From contig NZ_BDDS01000007.1 in NCBI RefSeq assembly GCF_001653135.1, positions 178,152 through 242,151 of the forward strand: a stretch of DNA of 64,000 bases, read 5' to 3'. Shown here piece by piece: positions 32,675 to 43,016 of the stretch (its first letter is position 1; each line of letters opens with the position of its first letter). The notes under the pieces are model-generated. The model saw nothing but the letters and a program-made list of their open reading frames with translations, did not search any database and had not been told where the DNA came from. This stretch comes from Pseudoalteromonas neustonica (lineage in GTDB: Bacteria; Pseudomonadota; Gammaproteobacteria; Enterobacterales; Alteromonadaceae). The position numbers were made by a program, and so were the translations under genes.

Positions 32675-34033
32675 TTAGACGAGCAGCCAGGTTGCGGTTC
32701 CTAAGAATGCGAATATGCCGACAATGTCTGTAACGGTTGTCAGTACTACGCTACCAGCAAGGGCGGGATCTATTTTCATTCTTTTCAAGATCAGTGGGAT
32801 ACTTGCACCAGCGATGCCCGCAGCAACTAGATTCATAAACATTGCAAATGCGAGTACGCCACCAAGTTTAAAGTCCCACTGCCAAATTGCGACTACACCT
32901 GCTATCAGAATTGACCAAACAATACCGTTAATCGCGCCAATAGCGAGTTCTTTCATAAGTAAGAAACGTTGGTTAGTTTGGTTTATATGACCAACGGCAA
33001 TACCACGTATTACAAGTGTTAATGTTTGGCTACCCGCAACGCCACCCATTGAAGGCACTATGCCATTCAATACAGCAAGGATAGGTAGGATTGCTAAGGT
33101 GTTTTCAAAAAAGCTGGCAACAATAGCTGCCATAAGTGCTGTTAATAAGTTAACTCCCAGCCAAATAGAGCGTTTTTTAGAGCTTTTTAATACGGGAGCA
33201 AAGGTGTCTTCTTCATCATCAAGACCCGCCAAGCTTAACAGGCTATGCTCGGCGTCTTCTCGGATAACGTCAACGATATCATCGATTGTAATACGACCAA
33301 GTAGATGGTCGTTATCATCAACAACAGGTGCTGATATCCAGTTATGGCGCTCAAATAGTTGGGCTACTTCCGTTTCATCCATTGAAATAGGAATGGACTC
33401 ACAATCTTCATCCATAAAATCACGAATGATCTTATCCGGCGAATTAGTCAATAATGTGGTTAGTGACATGGCACCTATAAAGCAGTTGTTTTTATCAACG
33501 ACATAAAGGTCATCGGTGCCCTCTGGTAGTTCACCTCTTAAGCGTAAATAACGAAGTACCACGTCGATAGTGACATCTGGACGAATGGTCACGGTATCTG
33601 TATTCATCAGCGCACCAGCAGAGCGCTCTTGATATGAAAGAGCTTGCGTTGCGCGTTCTCTGTCTTGGCTATCCATTGCGCTAACAACGTCTTGATAAAC
33701 TGTGTCAGGCAGGCTTCTTAGCACTTCACCTAAATCATCATGCCCCATGTCTTCAGTGGCCGCAGCAATATGCTCCGGTTCCATTTGGGCGATAATACCT
33801 AAACGAACATCTTCTGAGAGTTCTTCGAGTACGTCACCTTGAACATCAGGGTCAACTAGTTGCCATAGTTGGGTACGAGTTTTATGGGGGGATGACTCAA
33901 GCAGTAATGCGGTGTCACATGGGGCTGTTTTTGCCAACATACGCCTAACTTGAACAAACTGACCACTGTTAAGTGACTTAGTCACTTGTTTTAGTTGTTG
34001 TAGTGGGTAATCTTGTTCAAAAGCTTCAGGCAT
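32675..34033 (-). CDS. mgtE: Magnesium transporter MgtE
   Basis: A 452-residue protein of normal length. The N-terminal helical superdomain (to about residue 130) is followed by a CBS pair (about 135-255; AGALMNTDTVTIRPD and LLGRITIDDIVDVI) and five membrane helices. The helix with NGIVPSMGGVAGSQTLTLVIR, the Mg2+ pore motif, is intact. It is a Mg2+-gated inner-membrane channel. It ends the rpoN-side operon region, 121 bases after ptsO. Confidence 0.94.
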   Translation of the reverse strand: MPEAFEQDYPLQQLKQVTKSLNSGQFVQVRRMLAKTAPCDTALLLESSPHKTRTQLWQLVDPDVQGDVLEELSEDVRLGIIAQMEPEHIAAATEDMGHDDLGEVLRSLPDTVYQDVVSAMDSQDRERATQALSYQERSAGALMNTDTVTIRPDVTIDVVLRYLRLRGELPEGTDDLYVVDKNNCFIGAMSLTTLLTNSPDKIIRDFMDEDCESIPISMDETEVAQLFERHNWISAPVVDDNDHLLGRITIDDIVDVIREDAEHSLLSLAGLDDEEDTFAPVLKSSKKRSIWLGVNLLTALMAAIVASFFENTLAILPILAVLNGIVPSMGGVAGSQTLTLVIRGIAVGHINQTNQRFLLMKELAIGAINGIVWSILIAGVVAIWQWDFKLGGVLAFAMFMNLVAAGIAGASIPLILKRMKIDPALAGSVVLTTVTDIVGIFAFLGTATWLLV

Positions 34034-34154
34034 TGGCGTCCTTAAATAATTAATACACTTTTAGGGTAGGGTAGACTTCGATAATTAAGCAGGCTGATTG
34101 TTATAACCAACATGCTTATTCAGTTTATCGCAATTTGTAAAGCGATACTACGAG

Positions 34155-34427
34155 CTATTCTTGCTCGTTAAATTTCTGTGCAATAAGTTGTCCTATTGCC
34201 GCTAGTGCGGGTTCTGCATCGGGGCCTTCGCACACTACTTTTACTTCTTTTCCTTGGCTACTTTCAAGTAACATTAAGCCTAATACGCTATCTCCAGCGG
34301 CTTCTTTGTTATCTTGATGAAGCGTAATACTGGCATCGAACTGCACGGCTAGTTGCGCTAATACACTGGCTGCACGGGCGTGTAAACCAAGCTTATTTTC
34401 TATTAAAAATGTATCTTCTAAACGCAT
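34155..34427 (-). CDS. ptsO: Nitrogen-PTS phosphocarrier NPr
   Basis: A 90-residue HPr-like protein. The active-site histidine is His16 in NKLGLHARAASVLAQL; AAGDSVLGLMLLESSQGKEV follows, with a conserved serine region. It transfers phosphate from PtsP to PtsN in the nitrogen PTS. It is the last gene of the hpf-ptsN-rapZ-ptsO string, 15 bases after rapZ. Confidence 0.95.
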   Translation of the reverse strand: MRLEDTFLIENKLGLHARAASVLAQLAVQFDASITLHQDNKEAAGDSVLGLMLLESSQGKEVKVVCEGPDAEPALAAIGQLIAQKFNEQE

Positions 34428-34441
34428 TGGTTTCTCTTTGT

Positions 34442-35284
34442 TTATTCTTGTTCGCGATGGCGAATCTTCACATTACTATGGCTCATTGCAAAGCTTTCGC
34501 CAATGGTTTGTGCTAAATACACTGAACGATGTTGTCCACCGGTACAGCCGATTGCAATTGTTAAGTAGCTACGATTATTGCGTTCAAGGTGTGGTAACCA
34601 TGTTTGCATAAAAGTTTGAATTTGCCATGTGAATTTTTGCACTATGCTGTGACTCGCTAAATAATCTTTTACCGGTTGATCAAGCCCTGTTAGTGGCTTT
34701 AATTCAGGTTCCCAGTGTGGGTTTGGTAAAAAGCGCGCATCAAATACATAATCAGCTCCCTTAGGAATGCCATGCTTAAAACCAAATGACTCAAATGTAA
34801 TGATCAGTTTTTTATCTTTTTTTCCTAAGATTTTTTCGCGAATTGATTCAGCCAGCTGGTGGACACTTAAATCGGTTGTATCAAGAATAAAGTCGGCGCG
34901 GGTAATGAGTACATCTAATAGCACTTTTTCTTGTTTAATGGCTAAATCAAGTGGCAATGAATCTAAAGAAAGTGGGTGTAAACGGCGTGTTTCAGAAAAG
35001 CGCTTAATGAGCGTTTGGTCGTCACTGTCTAGATAAAATAGAGTTGGGTTTGCAAACCCCGGAAGATACTCAAGGATATCATTAAACTCTTGCTGTTCTT
35101 TGGGTAAGTTACGCACATCAATACTGACGGCAATCTTATCGTAGTTATCAGATACACTACGCACTAACGACGGTAATAAGTTTACAGGGATATTATCAAC
35201 ACAATAATAGCCAAGGTCTTCTAATACACGCAAAGCGACAGATTTACCTGACCCTGAGCGCCCACTGATGATAATTAATTCCAT
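34442..35284 (-). CDS. rapZ: RNase adapter protein RapZ
   Basis: A 280-residue protein. Walker A GRSGSGKS (8-15) is followed by LEDLGYYCVDNIPVNLLP; the C-terminal domain has SFGFKHGIP, DYVFDARFLPNPHWEPELKP and IAIGCTGGQHRSVYLAQ. In enterobacteria RapZ senses GlcN6P and targets sRNA GlmZ to RNase E. It lies in the conserved nitrogen-PTS cluster. Whether glmZ-like RNAs exist here is not visible. Confidence 0.96.
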   Translation of the reverse strand: MELIIISGRSGSGKSVALRVLEDLGYYCVDNIPVNLLPSLVRSVSDNYDKIAVSIDVRNLPKEQQEFNDILEYLPGFANPTLFYLDSDDQTLIKRFSETRRLHPLSLDSLPLDLAIKQEKVLLDVLITRADFILDTTDLSVHQLAESIREKILGKKDKKLIITFESFGFKHGIPKGADYVFDARFLPNPHWEPELKPLTGLDQPVKDYLASHSIVQKFTWQIQTFMQTWLPHLERNNRSYLTIAIGCTGGQHRSVYLAQTIGESFAMSHSNVKIRHREQE

Positions 35285-35304
35285 GTAAACTCTCCTTCTT
35301 TTAA

Positions 35305-35757
35305 CTACGACTGTTCAACAATTACTTGATATAGATCTTGGTCTGTTTTTGCGCTACGTATTTGTTTACAAAACTCTTTGTCGTTGAGTTTATCAGCAAT
35401 TGTAGCCAACGTCTTTAAATGAAGTTCACTGTCACCGTCAGGTACGATGAGTGCAACAAAAATATCGACGGGGCGATTATCAATGGCATCAAAATTGATT
35501 GGTTGTTCGCTTACTAAAATTAAAGCGAGTGGTTCTTGTGCGCCACTCATGCGACCATGCGGGATCGCGATACCACGGCCAATACCTGTACTACCTAATT
35601 TTTCTCTATTTAATAGAGCACTCAATATGTCTTGTTGTGATAAGTGAGGAAGCCGTTCATGAGCCAATTGGCTGATAAATTCGAGGATACGTTTTTTGCT
35701 ATTAAAAAGGACCGCAGCTTTACTGCAGTCCTGACAAGTAAGTGAACTTAGTTTCAT
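35305..35757 (-). CDS. ptsN: Nitrogen-regulatory PTS IIA component
   Basis: A 150-residue protein from ATG at 35757 (MKLSSLTCQDCSKAAV). The longer frame to 35886 overlaps hpf and is not family-like. The phospho-acceptor His67 is in GIGRGIAIPHGRM; PLALILVSEQPINFDAIDN follows. It receives phosphate from NPr and controls potassium and other regulators. It starts 5 bases after the hpf stop. Confidence 0.94.
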   Translation of the reverse strand: MKLSSLTCQDCSKAAVLFNSKKRILEFISQLAHERLPHLSQQDILSALLNREKLGSTGIGRGIAIPHGRMSGAQEPLALILVSEQPINFDAIDNRPVDIFVALIVPDGDSELHLKTLATIADKLNDKEFCKQIRSAKTDQDLYQVIVEQS

Positions 35758-35761
35758 AGTG

Positions 35762-36049
35762 TTAGTGTCGAGCGTGCTTCTCTTTGTGTTTGATAACTTG
35801 ACGGTCGAGTTTATCGATGAGCCCGTCAATCGCGGCATACATGTCCTGGTGCTGCGTTGAGGCAAATAGCTCTGCGCCACTGACATGTAATGTTGCTTCT
35901 GCTTTTTGGTTGAGCTTTTCTACGTCAAGAATAACATGGACATTGTTGATGTGATCAAAATGCCTCTCAAGCTTCGCAAACTTATTGTTTACATAGTCTC
36001 TTAATGAATCAGTAATTTCTACGTGACGACCAGTTAAATTTAGTTGCAT
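35762..36049 (-). CDS. hpf: Hibernation promoting factor / ribosome modulation
   Basis: A 95-residue short-form HPF. MQLNLTGRHVEITDSLRDYV, then KFAKLERHFDHI and ELFASTQHQDMYAAIDGLID are conserved. The second ATG (36049) is preferred over the one six bases earlier because AAGGA is then 8 bases away. It binds the 30S subunit and promotes 100S dimers in stationary phase. It lies between rpoN and ptsN, the usual order. Confidence 0.94.
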   Translation of the reverse strand: MQLNLTGRHVEITDSLRDYVNNKFAKLERHFDHINNVHVILDVEKLNQKAEATLHVSGAELFASTQHQDMYAAIDGLIDKLDRQVIKHKEKHARH

Positions 36050-36078
36050 AAGCATTTTCCTTCTTGTGGTTTTACGCC

Positions 36079-37575
36079 TTAAATCAAGCTTTTACGTTGA
36101 TTTGACGGTGGAATAGCTAGCGATTCACGGTACTTTGCTATTGTTCGTCTAGCTACTTTGATACCTTGCTCTGCCAATATATCTGCAATTTTACTATCAC
36201 TCAATGGTTTAGCTGAGTTTTCTGCTGCAATCAATTTTTTTATGAGTGCACGAATTGCTGTCGATGAGCATTCTCCGCCATTTTCGGTACTGACATGGCT
36301 TGAGAAAAAATACTTTAACTCAAAAATACCACGTGGTGTATGCATGTACTTCTGGGTTGTTACCCGGGAGATTGTTGATTCATGCATTTCAACCATTTCA
36401 GCAACATCGTTTAATACCATAGGTCGCATAGCCTCGGGGCCATGCTCAAAAAAACCTTGCTGCTGTTTAACAATGCAGTTAGTTACTTTGAGTAATGTGT
36501 CATTACGACTTTCTAGGCTTTTTATAAACCATTTAGCTTCTTGTAAATGAGAGCGAATAAATTGGCTGTCAGTGCTCGATTTTACTGAGCGCGACATCGC
36601 CGCATATTGGCTGTTAACTCTAATTTTTGGCATGCTATCTGGGTTGAGCTCTACCACCCAGCGGCCTTTAATTTTTTTCACTGACACGTCGGGAATAACG
36701 TACTCTGACTCTTCTCGAACTATGGTATCCGCAGGCTTTGGATTAAGGCTGTGGATGAGTGTCATTACTTCTTTTAGTTCATCTTCCTTTAGCTTAGTCT
36801 TTTTCATCAAAGTACGATAGTCGCGACTAGCTAATAAATCGATATGATCAGTTAAAATCATTTTTGTTTCGGCAATCCAAGGCGTTGCAGGATCAAATTG
36901 ATTTAGCTGAATACATAAACATTCAGGTAGGCTGCGTGCAGCAATACCGACCGGATCAAATAACTGAATACGCTTTAATACCGCTTGAACTTCATCAAGT
37001 TCAATTTCTTCTTCGTTATTACCTTTGTTTAGACTTTCAGCAATGTCTTCACAGCTTAGTGTAAGAATACCTGAGTCATCAACCGCTTCGACAATGGCTA
37101 TCGCGATAGCTTCGTCAGTCGGACTAAAATGAGTCAGCTGTAGTTGCCACATAAGGTGATCGTGGAGGGTTTCAGATGAAGCGCCTTGATAAATAGATTC
37201 ATCTTCAGGCATTGGCCCTGATGAAGAGCTTGGTGCGGCGCTCATGTATTCATCCCATGTAACATCCATCGCCATTTCGTCGCTTACGGTATCTTTTGCT
37301 AGCGCTTCACTGCTTTCTTGTTCGTATTCACTTGGCGTGTCATCAGCTGAGGCACTGACAGTTTGATCATCAGTATCTTGTTTTTGTTCGTTCTTACCAC
37401 CTGATTCATCACCAAAGTCATTTTCATCGACCTCAAGTAATGGATTGCTATCTAGTGCTTCTTGGATCTCTTGTTGAAGATCTAACGTGCTCAACTGTAA
37501 CAAACGAATAGCTTGTTGTAGCTGTGGTGTCATTGTAAGTTGCTGGCCCATGCGCAGCTGGAGTGATTGCCTCAT
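36079..37575 (-). CDS. rpoN: RNA polymerase sigma-54 factor
   Basis: A 498-residue protein. The activator-interacting N-terminus [20 protein letters not shown] and the acidic linker (residues 50-130) precede core-binding and HTH regions. The RpoN box [10 protein letters not shown] is at 475-484. It directs transcription from -24/-12 promoters, possibly including the one proposed at 30936. It follows lptB by 66 bases and precedes hpf by 23. Confidence 0.97.
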   Translation of the reverse strand: MRQSLQLRMGQQLTMTPQLQQAIRLLQLSTLDLQQEIQEALDSNPLLEVDENDFGDESGGKNEQKQDTDDQTVSASADDTPSEYEQESSEALAKDTVSDEMAMDVTWDEYMSAAPSSSSGPMPEDESIYQGASSETLHDHLMWQLQLTHFSPTDEAIAIAIVEAVDDSGILTLSCEDIAESLNKGNNEEEIELDEVQAVLKRIQLFDPVGIAARSLPECLCIQLNQFDPATPWIAETKMILTDHIDLLASRDYRTLMKKTKLKEDELKEVMTLIHSLNPKPADTIVREESEYVIPDVSVKKIKGRWVVELNPDSMPKIRVNSQYAAMSRSVKSSTDSQFIRSHLQEAKWFIKSLESRNDTLLKVTNCIVKQQQGFFEHGPEAMRPMVLNDVAEMVEMHESTISRVTTQKYMHTPRGIFELKYFFSSHVSTENGGECSSTAIRALIKKLIAAENSAKPLSDSKIADILAEQGIKVARRTIAKYRESLAIPPSNQRKSLI

Positions 37576-37641
37576 GTATCTCTAACAATCCTTTTATTGT
37601 TGTCATAATTAAGTCTAGCAGAACCTTAGCCGGGCGTGGCT

Positions 37642-38367
37642 TTATAGCCTAAATTGCTCACCCAAATAAACGTCGCGGACTGTTTGGTCGGCAAGTACAT
37701 GCTCAGGAGTGCCTGATGCAATTAACTCCCCATGAGAAACTATGTAGGCTTTTTCACAAACATCAAGGGTTTCTCGTACATTGTGGTCGGTAATAAGTAC
37801 GCCTATCCCACGGTTTTTAAGATGTTCAATAATCTTCTTTATATCTAACACCGAAATAGGATCAACGCCAGCAAAAGGCTCATCTAACAGAATAAATTTA
37901 GGGTTTGCGGCTAAAGCGCGAGCAATTTCAACGCGACGGCGTTCACCACCAGATAATGCCATACCTTGACTATCGCGGATATGCTGAATGCTAAATTCAT
38001 CAAGTAAGCCATCAAGCGCTTCTTCACGAGCTTGTTTATTTAGCTCTTTACGGGTTTCGAGTATCGCCATCAGGTTTTGGTAAACGGTCAGTTTGCGAAA
38101 TATCGAAGATTCTTGCGGTAAATAGCCAATCCCTAAACGTGCACGGCTGTGCATTGGTAATAAGGTGATGTCGTTATCATCTATGCTTATTTTACCTTTG
38201 TCGCTTGGCACTAATCCTACAATCATGTAAAAAGTGGTGGTTTTGCCTGCGCCATTAGGGCCAAGTAAGCCAACAATGCTACCAGCGCTGACTTCTAAGC
38301 CTACATTTTTTACGACTTGGCGGCCTTTATAACTTTTTGCTAAAAACTCAGCTTTTAATGTGCTCAT
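37642..38367 (-). CDS. lptB: LPS transport ATPase LptB
   Basis: A 241-residue ABC ATPase. Walker [10 protein letters not shown] (36-44), signature [16 protein letters not shown] and Walker [14 protein letters not shown] are present. It powers LPS extraction from the inner membrane with LptF/G, which are not in the window. Its start overlaps the lptA stop by 4 bases (ATGA). Confidence 0.97.
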   Translation of the reverse strand: MSTLKAEFLAKSYKGRQVVKNVGLEVSAGSIVGLLGPNGAGKTTTFYMIVGLVPSDKGKISIDDNDITLLPMHSRARLGIGYLPQESSIFRKLTVYQNLMAILETRKELNKQAREEALDGLLDEFSIQHIRDSQGMALSGGERRRVEIARALAANPKFILLDEPFAGVDPISVLDIKKIIEHLKNRGIGVLITDHNVRETLDVCEKAYIVSHGELIASGTPEHVLADQTVRDVYLGEQFRL

Positions 38368-38897
38368 GGCTGACCTTTTTCGTTATCTTTTTTAGTGTTT
38401 ACTGGGACTAATATTGTATGCACTCGTTCGTCTGAATTTTCATCTTTTTCAGCGCTAATTAATTGTTGGTCCATGTCGTATGTAATACTTTTGGCATTAA
38501 TCTTTTGACCTGCTTGAGTGACTTGGGCGTTACCGATTAAAGTTAAATAGCGTTTATCAACATCGTAACGAACCTCATTGGCGCTGGCGCTCATAATTGT
38601 GCCATCTGTTTGTTTTTCTTCAAAGTATGCAGGGCTTCCAGTGGCAACAAGCAGCTGCTTATTATCACCTAAATCTTCACGTTTGTGCACTTCTAGGTGA
38701 TCGGCTGTGATACGACGATTACCATGGATTATCTCTACGTTTTTTTCAAAAATACCGACATTTTTTTTCAGCTGTGCAAGCTGTTTATCAGCGCTTATCG
38801 ATACTTGGTCTGCAAGTGGAAGAGTACCTTCAGCAAAGCTTGAAAGGGCAATGAACAAGCTAGGTATTACAAGTAAGTGAGCAAATTTATTGGTCAT
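38364..38897 (-). CDS. lptA: LPS transport periplasmic protein LptA
   Basis: A 177-residue protein with signal peptide (cleavage near SSFAEG, residue 22). The OstA/LptA core [20 protein letters not shown], then [13 protein letters not shown] and [19 protein letters not shown], is the beta-jellyroll bridge domain. It links LptC to LptD across the periplasm. It overlaps lptC by 11 bases. The charged C-terminal tail ([11 protein letters not shown]) is unconserved. Confidence 0.94.
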   Translation of the reverse strand: MTNKFAHLLVIPSLFIALSSFAEGTLPLADQVSISADKQLAQLKKNVGIFEKNVEIIHGNRRITADHLEVHKREDLGDNKQLLVATGSPAYFEEKQTDGTIMSASANEVRYDVDKRYLTLIGNAQVTQAGQKINAKSITYDMDQQLISAEKDENSDERVHTILVPVNTKKDNEKGQP

Positions 38898-39441
38898 AAT
38901 ATATGGTTCGCGTATGGTTAATAAGTTCTACCACTTCGGCTTTTAAGTCGGCTCTAAGGCCGCGTCCGGTGGTCTTTAAATTTGGTCCGATTAATTCAAC
39001 AGGCTGTTCTGAACTCATGGTTTGTTGTTCAATATCAACCAAGATATTATCGGCATTAATATGCTTAATCATTGCGTTGTTTGTGAGATTTTTAGCAACA
39101 ACATTGCCTTCTAAAATCAACTGGTTATTTTCATATAATGTGGCTTCTTGCGCATTGATTTGCCACGTTTGCTGTTGATTATATAAAGTAAAAATAGGCT
39201 TTTCAAAGTAAGTAAATCCTAACTGCTGATAAAGTTCCATTTTTGCTGCGGTTACTTTGTGGCTAATTTTACCTTGCTCATCAAATGCGGTTTGCTTTAA
39301 TTCGACCGCGGTATAATCAGGTTTTGCTATCACATCTTCTTGATTTTTTACCGTGGTCGTTGTTTGGCTAAAGTACGGGAGCCACAACCACGCCATAAAA
39401 CCTATAAATAATACGCTTAATATTAAACGCGCACTATTCAT
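38887..39441 (-). CDS. lptC: LPS export system protein LptC
   Basis: A 184-residue bitopic protein: one N-terminal membrane helix (ARLILSVLFIGFMAWLWLPY) and a periplasmic jellyroll (DYTAVELKQTAFDEQGKISH, QPVELIGPNLKTTGRGLRAD). It hands LPS from LptBFG to LptA. It overlaps kdsC by 4 bases. Confidence 0.93.
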   Translation of the reverse strand: MNSARLILSVLFIGFMAWLWLPYFSQTTTTVKNQEDVIAKPDYTAVELKQTAFDEQGKISHKVTAAKMELYQQLGFTYFEKPIFTLYNQQQTWQINAQEATLYENNQLILEGNVVAKNLTNNAMIKHINADNILVDIEQQTMSSEQPVELIGPNLKTTGRGLRADLKAEVVELINHTRTIYYDQ

Positions 39442-39989
39442 GAGCTAGTCCCTTCACTGGTCAATGATTTTCCATTAACTAGCATTAATAAGTCGGTTAG
39501 CTCGCGTACTGCACCAAAGCCACCGGGTAGCATTGTTGTGTAATGTGATAGTCGCTTAATTAGCGGGTGTGCGTCATTTACAGCAACTGCAAAGCCAACC
39601 AGTTCCATGACCGGTAAATCAGGACCGTCATCGCCGATATAGGCAATTTGTTCGTCACTTAACTGGAGTTTATCTTTTAGCTCTTGATAAGCGTGCAACT
39701 TGTTTTCTTGGCCTTGGTAGATATGCGGTACAGTTAGGCTAGTCATTCGTTGCTGAACTATCTGTGAATGGCGGCCTGTGATCACGGCTACTTCAAAACC
39801 ACTATTGATAAGCGCTTTGATACCAAAACCGTCTTTAGTATTGAAGGCTTTTAGTTCTTCACCTTGGTTACCAAGATAAATACGGCCATCAGAGAATACC
39901 CCGTCAATATCACAAATAAGTAATTTAACTTTTTTGGCGCGGGTTTGCGCATCGTCTGAAAGTGGTTGGTATAAGTCTGCAAATTGCAT
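39438..39989 (-). CDS. kdsC: KDO-8-phosphate phosphatase
   Basis: A 183-residue HAD phosphatase without cap. The nucleophile motif is LLICDIDGVFSDGRIY (Asp27, Asp29); FNTKDGFGIKALINSGFEVA, ITGR and YIGDDGPDLPVM complete the four HAD motifs. It releases phosphate from KDO-8-P in LPS core synthesis. It abuts kdsD (TAATG-type junction). Confidence 0.95.
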   Translation of the reverse strand: MQFADLYQPLSDDAQTRAKKVKLLICDIDGVFSDGRIYLGNQGEELKAFNTKDGFGIKALINSGFEVAVITGRHSQIVQQRMTSLTVPHIYQGQENKLHAYQELKDKLQLSDEQIAYIGDDGPDLPVMELVGFAVAVNDAHPLIKRLSHYTTMLPGGFGAVRELTDLLMLVNGKSLTSEGTSS

Positions 39990-40972
39990 TATAAAACTCC
40001 TGCTTTTAGCAAATCTTGCATGTTAAGTGCGCCAATAGGGTGGTGATTTTCATCAATGACAATTAAGCCATTAATGCGTTTATTCTCCATGATATTAAGC
40101 GCTTCGGCTGCTAGCATATCGGCTGTAGCTGTTGTGCAAGAACGGGTCATTACGTGACTAATTAAAGTACTGTGAATATCAATTCGTTGCTCTAAAATTC
40201 GGCGCAAATCACCATCTGTGAACAAGCCAGCAAGTTGACCCGAATTATCAACTATAGCGGTCATGCCCAAGCCTTTAGCCGACATTTCAATTAACGCGTC
40301 TTTAATACATTGCGTGTCTTTGATGATAGGCGTTGTATTGCCAGTATGCATAATATCTTTTAAGCACAGCAATAAGCGTTTGCCTAAACTTCCACCAGGG
40401 TGTGATAGTGCAAAGTCGTCAGCAGTAAAACCTCGCGTTTCCAGTAGGGCAACTGCCATTGCATCCCCCATAGCAAGCGTGGCTGTTGTGCTTGCTGTTG
40501 GGGCAAGGCCAAGCGGGCATGCTTCTTGGCTTACTTTAACGCATACGTGAACATCAGCCCATGTAGCCATTGATGAGTCAGGATTGCCGGTCATTGCGAT
40601 CATTTTTGCACCAAGGCGCTTTATGACCGGGATAATGTTTAATACTTCACTGGTTTCACCTGAATTAGAGATAAGAATAACCACATCATCACGTGTGATC
40701 ATACCTAAATCGCCGTGGCTTGCCTCTCCTGGATGCACAAAAAAAGCAGGGGTACCTGTGCTGGCTAACGTTGCCGCTATTTTATTACCAATATGGCCAG
40801 ATTTACCCATGCCTACGACAATAATCCGACCGCTGCATTGATACATTAGTTGGCAGGCTTGATTAAAATTATGATCAAGGTATTGAGCAATATCAGCAAG
40901 GGCTTGGCGTTCTATTTCAAGGACTCGTTTACCTTGTTCAATAAAATTTAACTGCGTCATTGTGTTATCCAT
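39989..40972 (-). CDS. kdsD: D-arabinose 5-phosphate isomerase
   Basis: 327 residues from ATG 40972 (ATG 40960 also possible; the TTG at 40993 is unlikely). The SIS domain with VVGMGKSGHIGNKIAATLAS, HPGEASHGDLGMI and ISNSGETSEVLN is followed by two CBS motifs (ALIEMSAKGLGMTAIVDNSG; IFTDGDLRRIL-type LFTDGDLRRIL). It converts ribulose-5-P to arabinose-5-P, the KDO precursor. It sits in the LPS/KDO cluster. Confidence 0.94.
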   Translation of the reverse strand: MDNTMTQLNFIEQGKRVLEIERQALADIAQYLDHNFNQACQLMYQCSGRIIVVGMGKSGHIGNKIAATLASTGTPAFFVHPGEASHGDLGMITRDDVVILISNSGETSEVLNIIPVIKRLGAKMIAMTGNPDSSMATWADVHVCVKVSQEACPLGLAPTASTTATLAMGDAMAVALLETRGFTADDFALSHPGGSLGKRLLLCLKDIMHTGNTTPIIKDTQCIKDALIEMSAKGLGMTAIVDNSGQLAGLFTDGDLRRILEQRIDIHSTLISHVMTRSCTTATADMLAAEALNIMENKRINGLIVIDENHHPIGALNMQDLLKAGVL

Positions 40973-40985
40973 TTTATGAGGTGCA

Positions 40986-41957
40986 TTAAGCAACTTGGCT
41001 GAAAATATAACCTTGGTATACTAAAAATGAGATCAGTAATATGCCACCTTCTACTCGAGTAATACGTCGTGACCCTCTAAAACTCAAGGACATGGCAATT
41101 AATGCGATGGTTGCACCAATCATTATTAATGCATCGCGGTTTGCTGCCGAAGGGTCAATGATCGATGGGTTTATAATACCAGCCAGTGGCAATACGGCTA
41201 ATATGTTAAATAAGTTTGAACCAACGATATTACCTAAAGCTAAGTCATCTTCTTTTTTAAGGACCCCAGCAATACATGCTGCAAGTTCTGGCAAGCTTGT
41301 ACCAATGGCAATAATTGTTAGACCGATAACTAAGTCACTCAAACCAAAGTACTGTGCTATGTCAACGGCTGAACCAACTAAAAAATGCGAACTTACTGGC
41401 AGTAATATCATGCCAATGACTAACCAAAAAAGCGCCGACTTAGTTGTTACATTGTCTGGCACATCTTCACATGCTTCGCTAACAAACGGGTCATCTGCTT
41501 CGTTTTTTGCTCGAATAGATACAAGGATAAGACCGGCAATAAAAACAACAAAGCCAATAACTAGCGCAATACCTTCAAAAAATGAAAAATAGTTATCAGA
41601 AAAAATGTACCAAGCGGCAATTGATACTAACAACACAAGGGGCATTTCACGTTTTAAAGTCGTTGAAGAAACAGATAAAGGTCTGAATAATGCTGTAATA
41701 CCAAGTACTAAAAGAATATTGGTGATATTTGACCCTACAGCATTACCCACTGCAGTGTCAGTTTTACCAGCGAGTGCAGCAGAGGCTGACACCATCATTT
41801 CAGGTGCGGATGAGCCCATTGCAACAACCGTTAAACCGATAATTAAAGTAGGGATCCCTAAGTTTTTAGCTAATGCAGCAGCACCGTAAACAAAGCGATC
41901 AGCACTCCAAACCAGAGCTGCAAAACCAAGAATTAAAATGACAAATGAAGTCACCAT
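40986..41957 (-). CDS. Calcium/sodium antiporter, YrbG/CaxA family
   Basis: A 323-residue membrane protein from MVTSFVILILGFAALVWSAD; an upstream frame adds 18 residues without family support. The two inverted alpha repeats are visible: VVAMGSSAPEMMVSASAALA with VGSNITNILLVLG, and IIAIGTSLPELAACIAGVLK with VGSNLFNILAVL. It is expected to exchange Ca2+ for Na+. Adjacent to kdsD, as yrbG is in E. coli. Confidence 0.92.
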   Translation of the reverse strand: MVTSFVILILGFAALVWSADRFVYGAAALAKNLGIPTLIIGLTVVAMGSSAPEMMVSASAALAGKTDTAVGNAVGSNITNILLVLGITALFRPLSVSSTTLKREMPLVLLVSIAAWYIFSDNYFSFFEGIALVIGFVVFIAGLILVSIRAKNEADDPFVSEACEDVPDNVTTKSALFWLVIGMILLPVSSHFLVGSAVDIAQYFGLSDLVIGLTIIAIGTSLPELAACIAGVLKKEDDLALGNIVGSNLFNILAVLPLAGIINPSIIDPSAANRDALIMIGATIALIAMSLSFRGSRRITRVEGGILLISFLVYQGYIFSQVA

Positions 41958-42147
41958 TATATTACGCCAATTATTCAAAATGAGATGGCTGCAAATAGTA
42001 ACAAAAGCCAACCTGAAAGTATAAATAAAAGAATCAGGTCAACTTGTTAGATTTGCCTTTAAAAGTAACGTAGTAAGGAGGTATTTAGAGGTGAATATGT
42101 AAGCGAGGTTACTTTTACATTAAATATTACAAAATTTTACGATTTGT

Positions 42148-42169
42148 TTTTTCCATCTTGGTGGAAAAA
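42148..42169. promoter_or_regulatory. Perfect 8-bp inverted repeat in the yrbG/mlaF divergent region
   Basis: TTTTTCCA and TGGAAAAA flank TCTTGG, 31 bases before the mlaF ATG; TAAAAT (42173-42178) just after it could be a -10 box. It may be an operator or a leader hairpin. Confidence 0.4.
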
Positions 42170-42200
42170 CCCTTAAAATAGCAAAACTAGGAAAATAGTA

Positions 42201-43016
42201 ATGGAGAGCGACTTGTCGCAACCAATAGTAGAAATCAAGGATGTGAGCTTTTCACGGGGCAACAGAAGCATATATAAAAATATGAGTTTCAGTGTTCCAA
42301 AAGGCAAAATAACGGCGATTATGGGCCCTAGCGGCATTGGTAAAACGACGATGCTACGTTTGATTGGCGGTCAGTTGAAACCAGATAATGGCACTATTTT
42401 GTTTGAAGGCGATAATATCCCGACCATGTCGCGTAAAGAGCTTTATGCTGCGCGAACCAAAATGAGCATGTTATTTCAAAGTGGAGCATTGTTTACCGAT
42501 ATGTCCGTGTTTGACAATATCGCGTTTCCACTACGAGAACATACCCGCTTAAGTGAAGATTTAATTCGCCTTGTTGTATTAATGAAGTTGCAAGCTGTGG
42601 GCTTGCGTGGCGCACAAGATCTTATGCCTTCAGAATTATCAGGTGGTATGGCACGCCGAGCAGCGCTGGCACGTTCAATTGCGCTTGATCCTGAGTTGAT
42701 AATGTATGACGAGCCATTTGCAGGGCAAGATCCAATCTCAATGGGAGTATTGGTGAAATTGATTAAGTCGTTAAATCAGGTGTTAGGTTTGTCATCGTTG
42801 ATAGTGACTCATGACGTTACTGAAGTGATGAGCATTGCTGACCACGTGATCATTATTGCTGATCAAGGCGTAATAGGGTGTGGCACGCCTGATGAAATGC
42901 GTAATCATGAATCACCGTTAGTGCAACAGTTTTTAAAAGGCTTGTCAGATGGTCCAGTGCCATTTCATTTTCCTGCTCAACCATACGATGAAGAGTTACT
43001 CGGAGTGCATAGCTGA
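42201..43016 (+). CDS. mlaF: Phospholipid ABC transporter ATP-binding protein MlaF
   Basis: A 271-residue ATPase. Walker [10 protein letters not shown] (42-50), signature [20 protein letters not shown] and Walker [14 protein letters not shown] are present; the MARR signature variant is typical for MlaF. With MlaE, D and B it moves phospholipids between inner and outer membrane to keep lipid asymmetry. First gene of mlaFEDCB-ibaG-murA; its TGA overlaps the mlaE ATG. Confidence 0.96.
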   Translation: MESDLSQPIVEIKDVSFSRGNRSIYKNMSFSVPKGKITAIMGPSGIGKTTMLRLIGGQLKPDNGTILFEGDNIPTMSRKELYAARTKMSMLFQSGALFTDMSVFDNIAFPLREHTRLSEDLIRLVVLMKLQAVGLRGAQDLMPSELSGGMARRAALARSIALDPELIMYDEPFAGQDPISMGVLVKLIKSLNQVLGLSSLIVTHDVTEVMSIADHVIIIADQGVIGCGTPDEMRNHESPLVQQFLKGLSDGPVPFHFPAQPYDEELLGVHS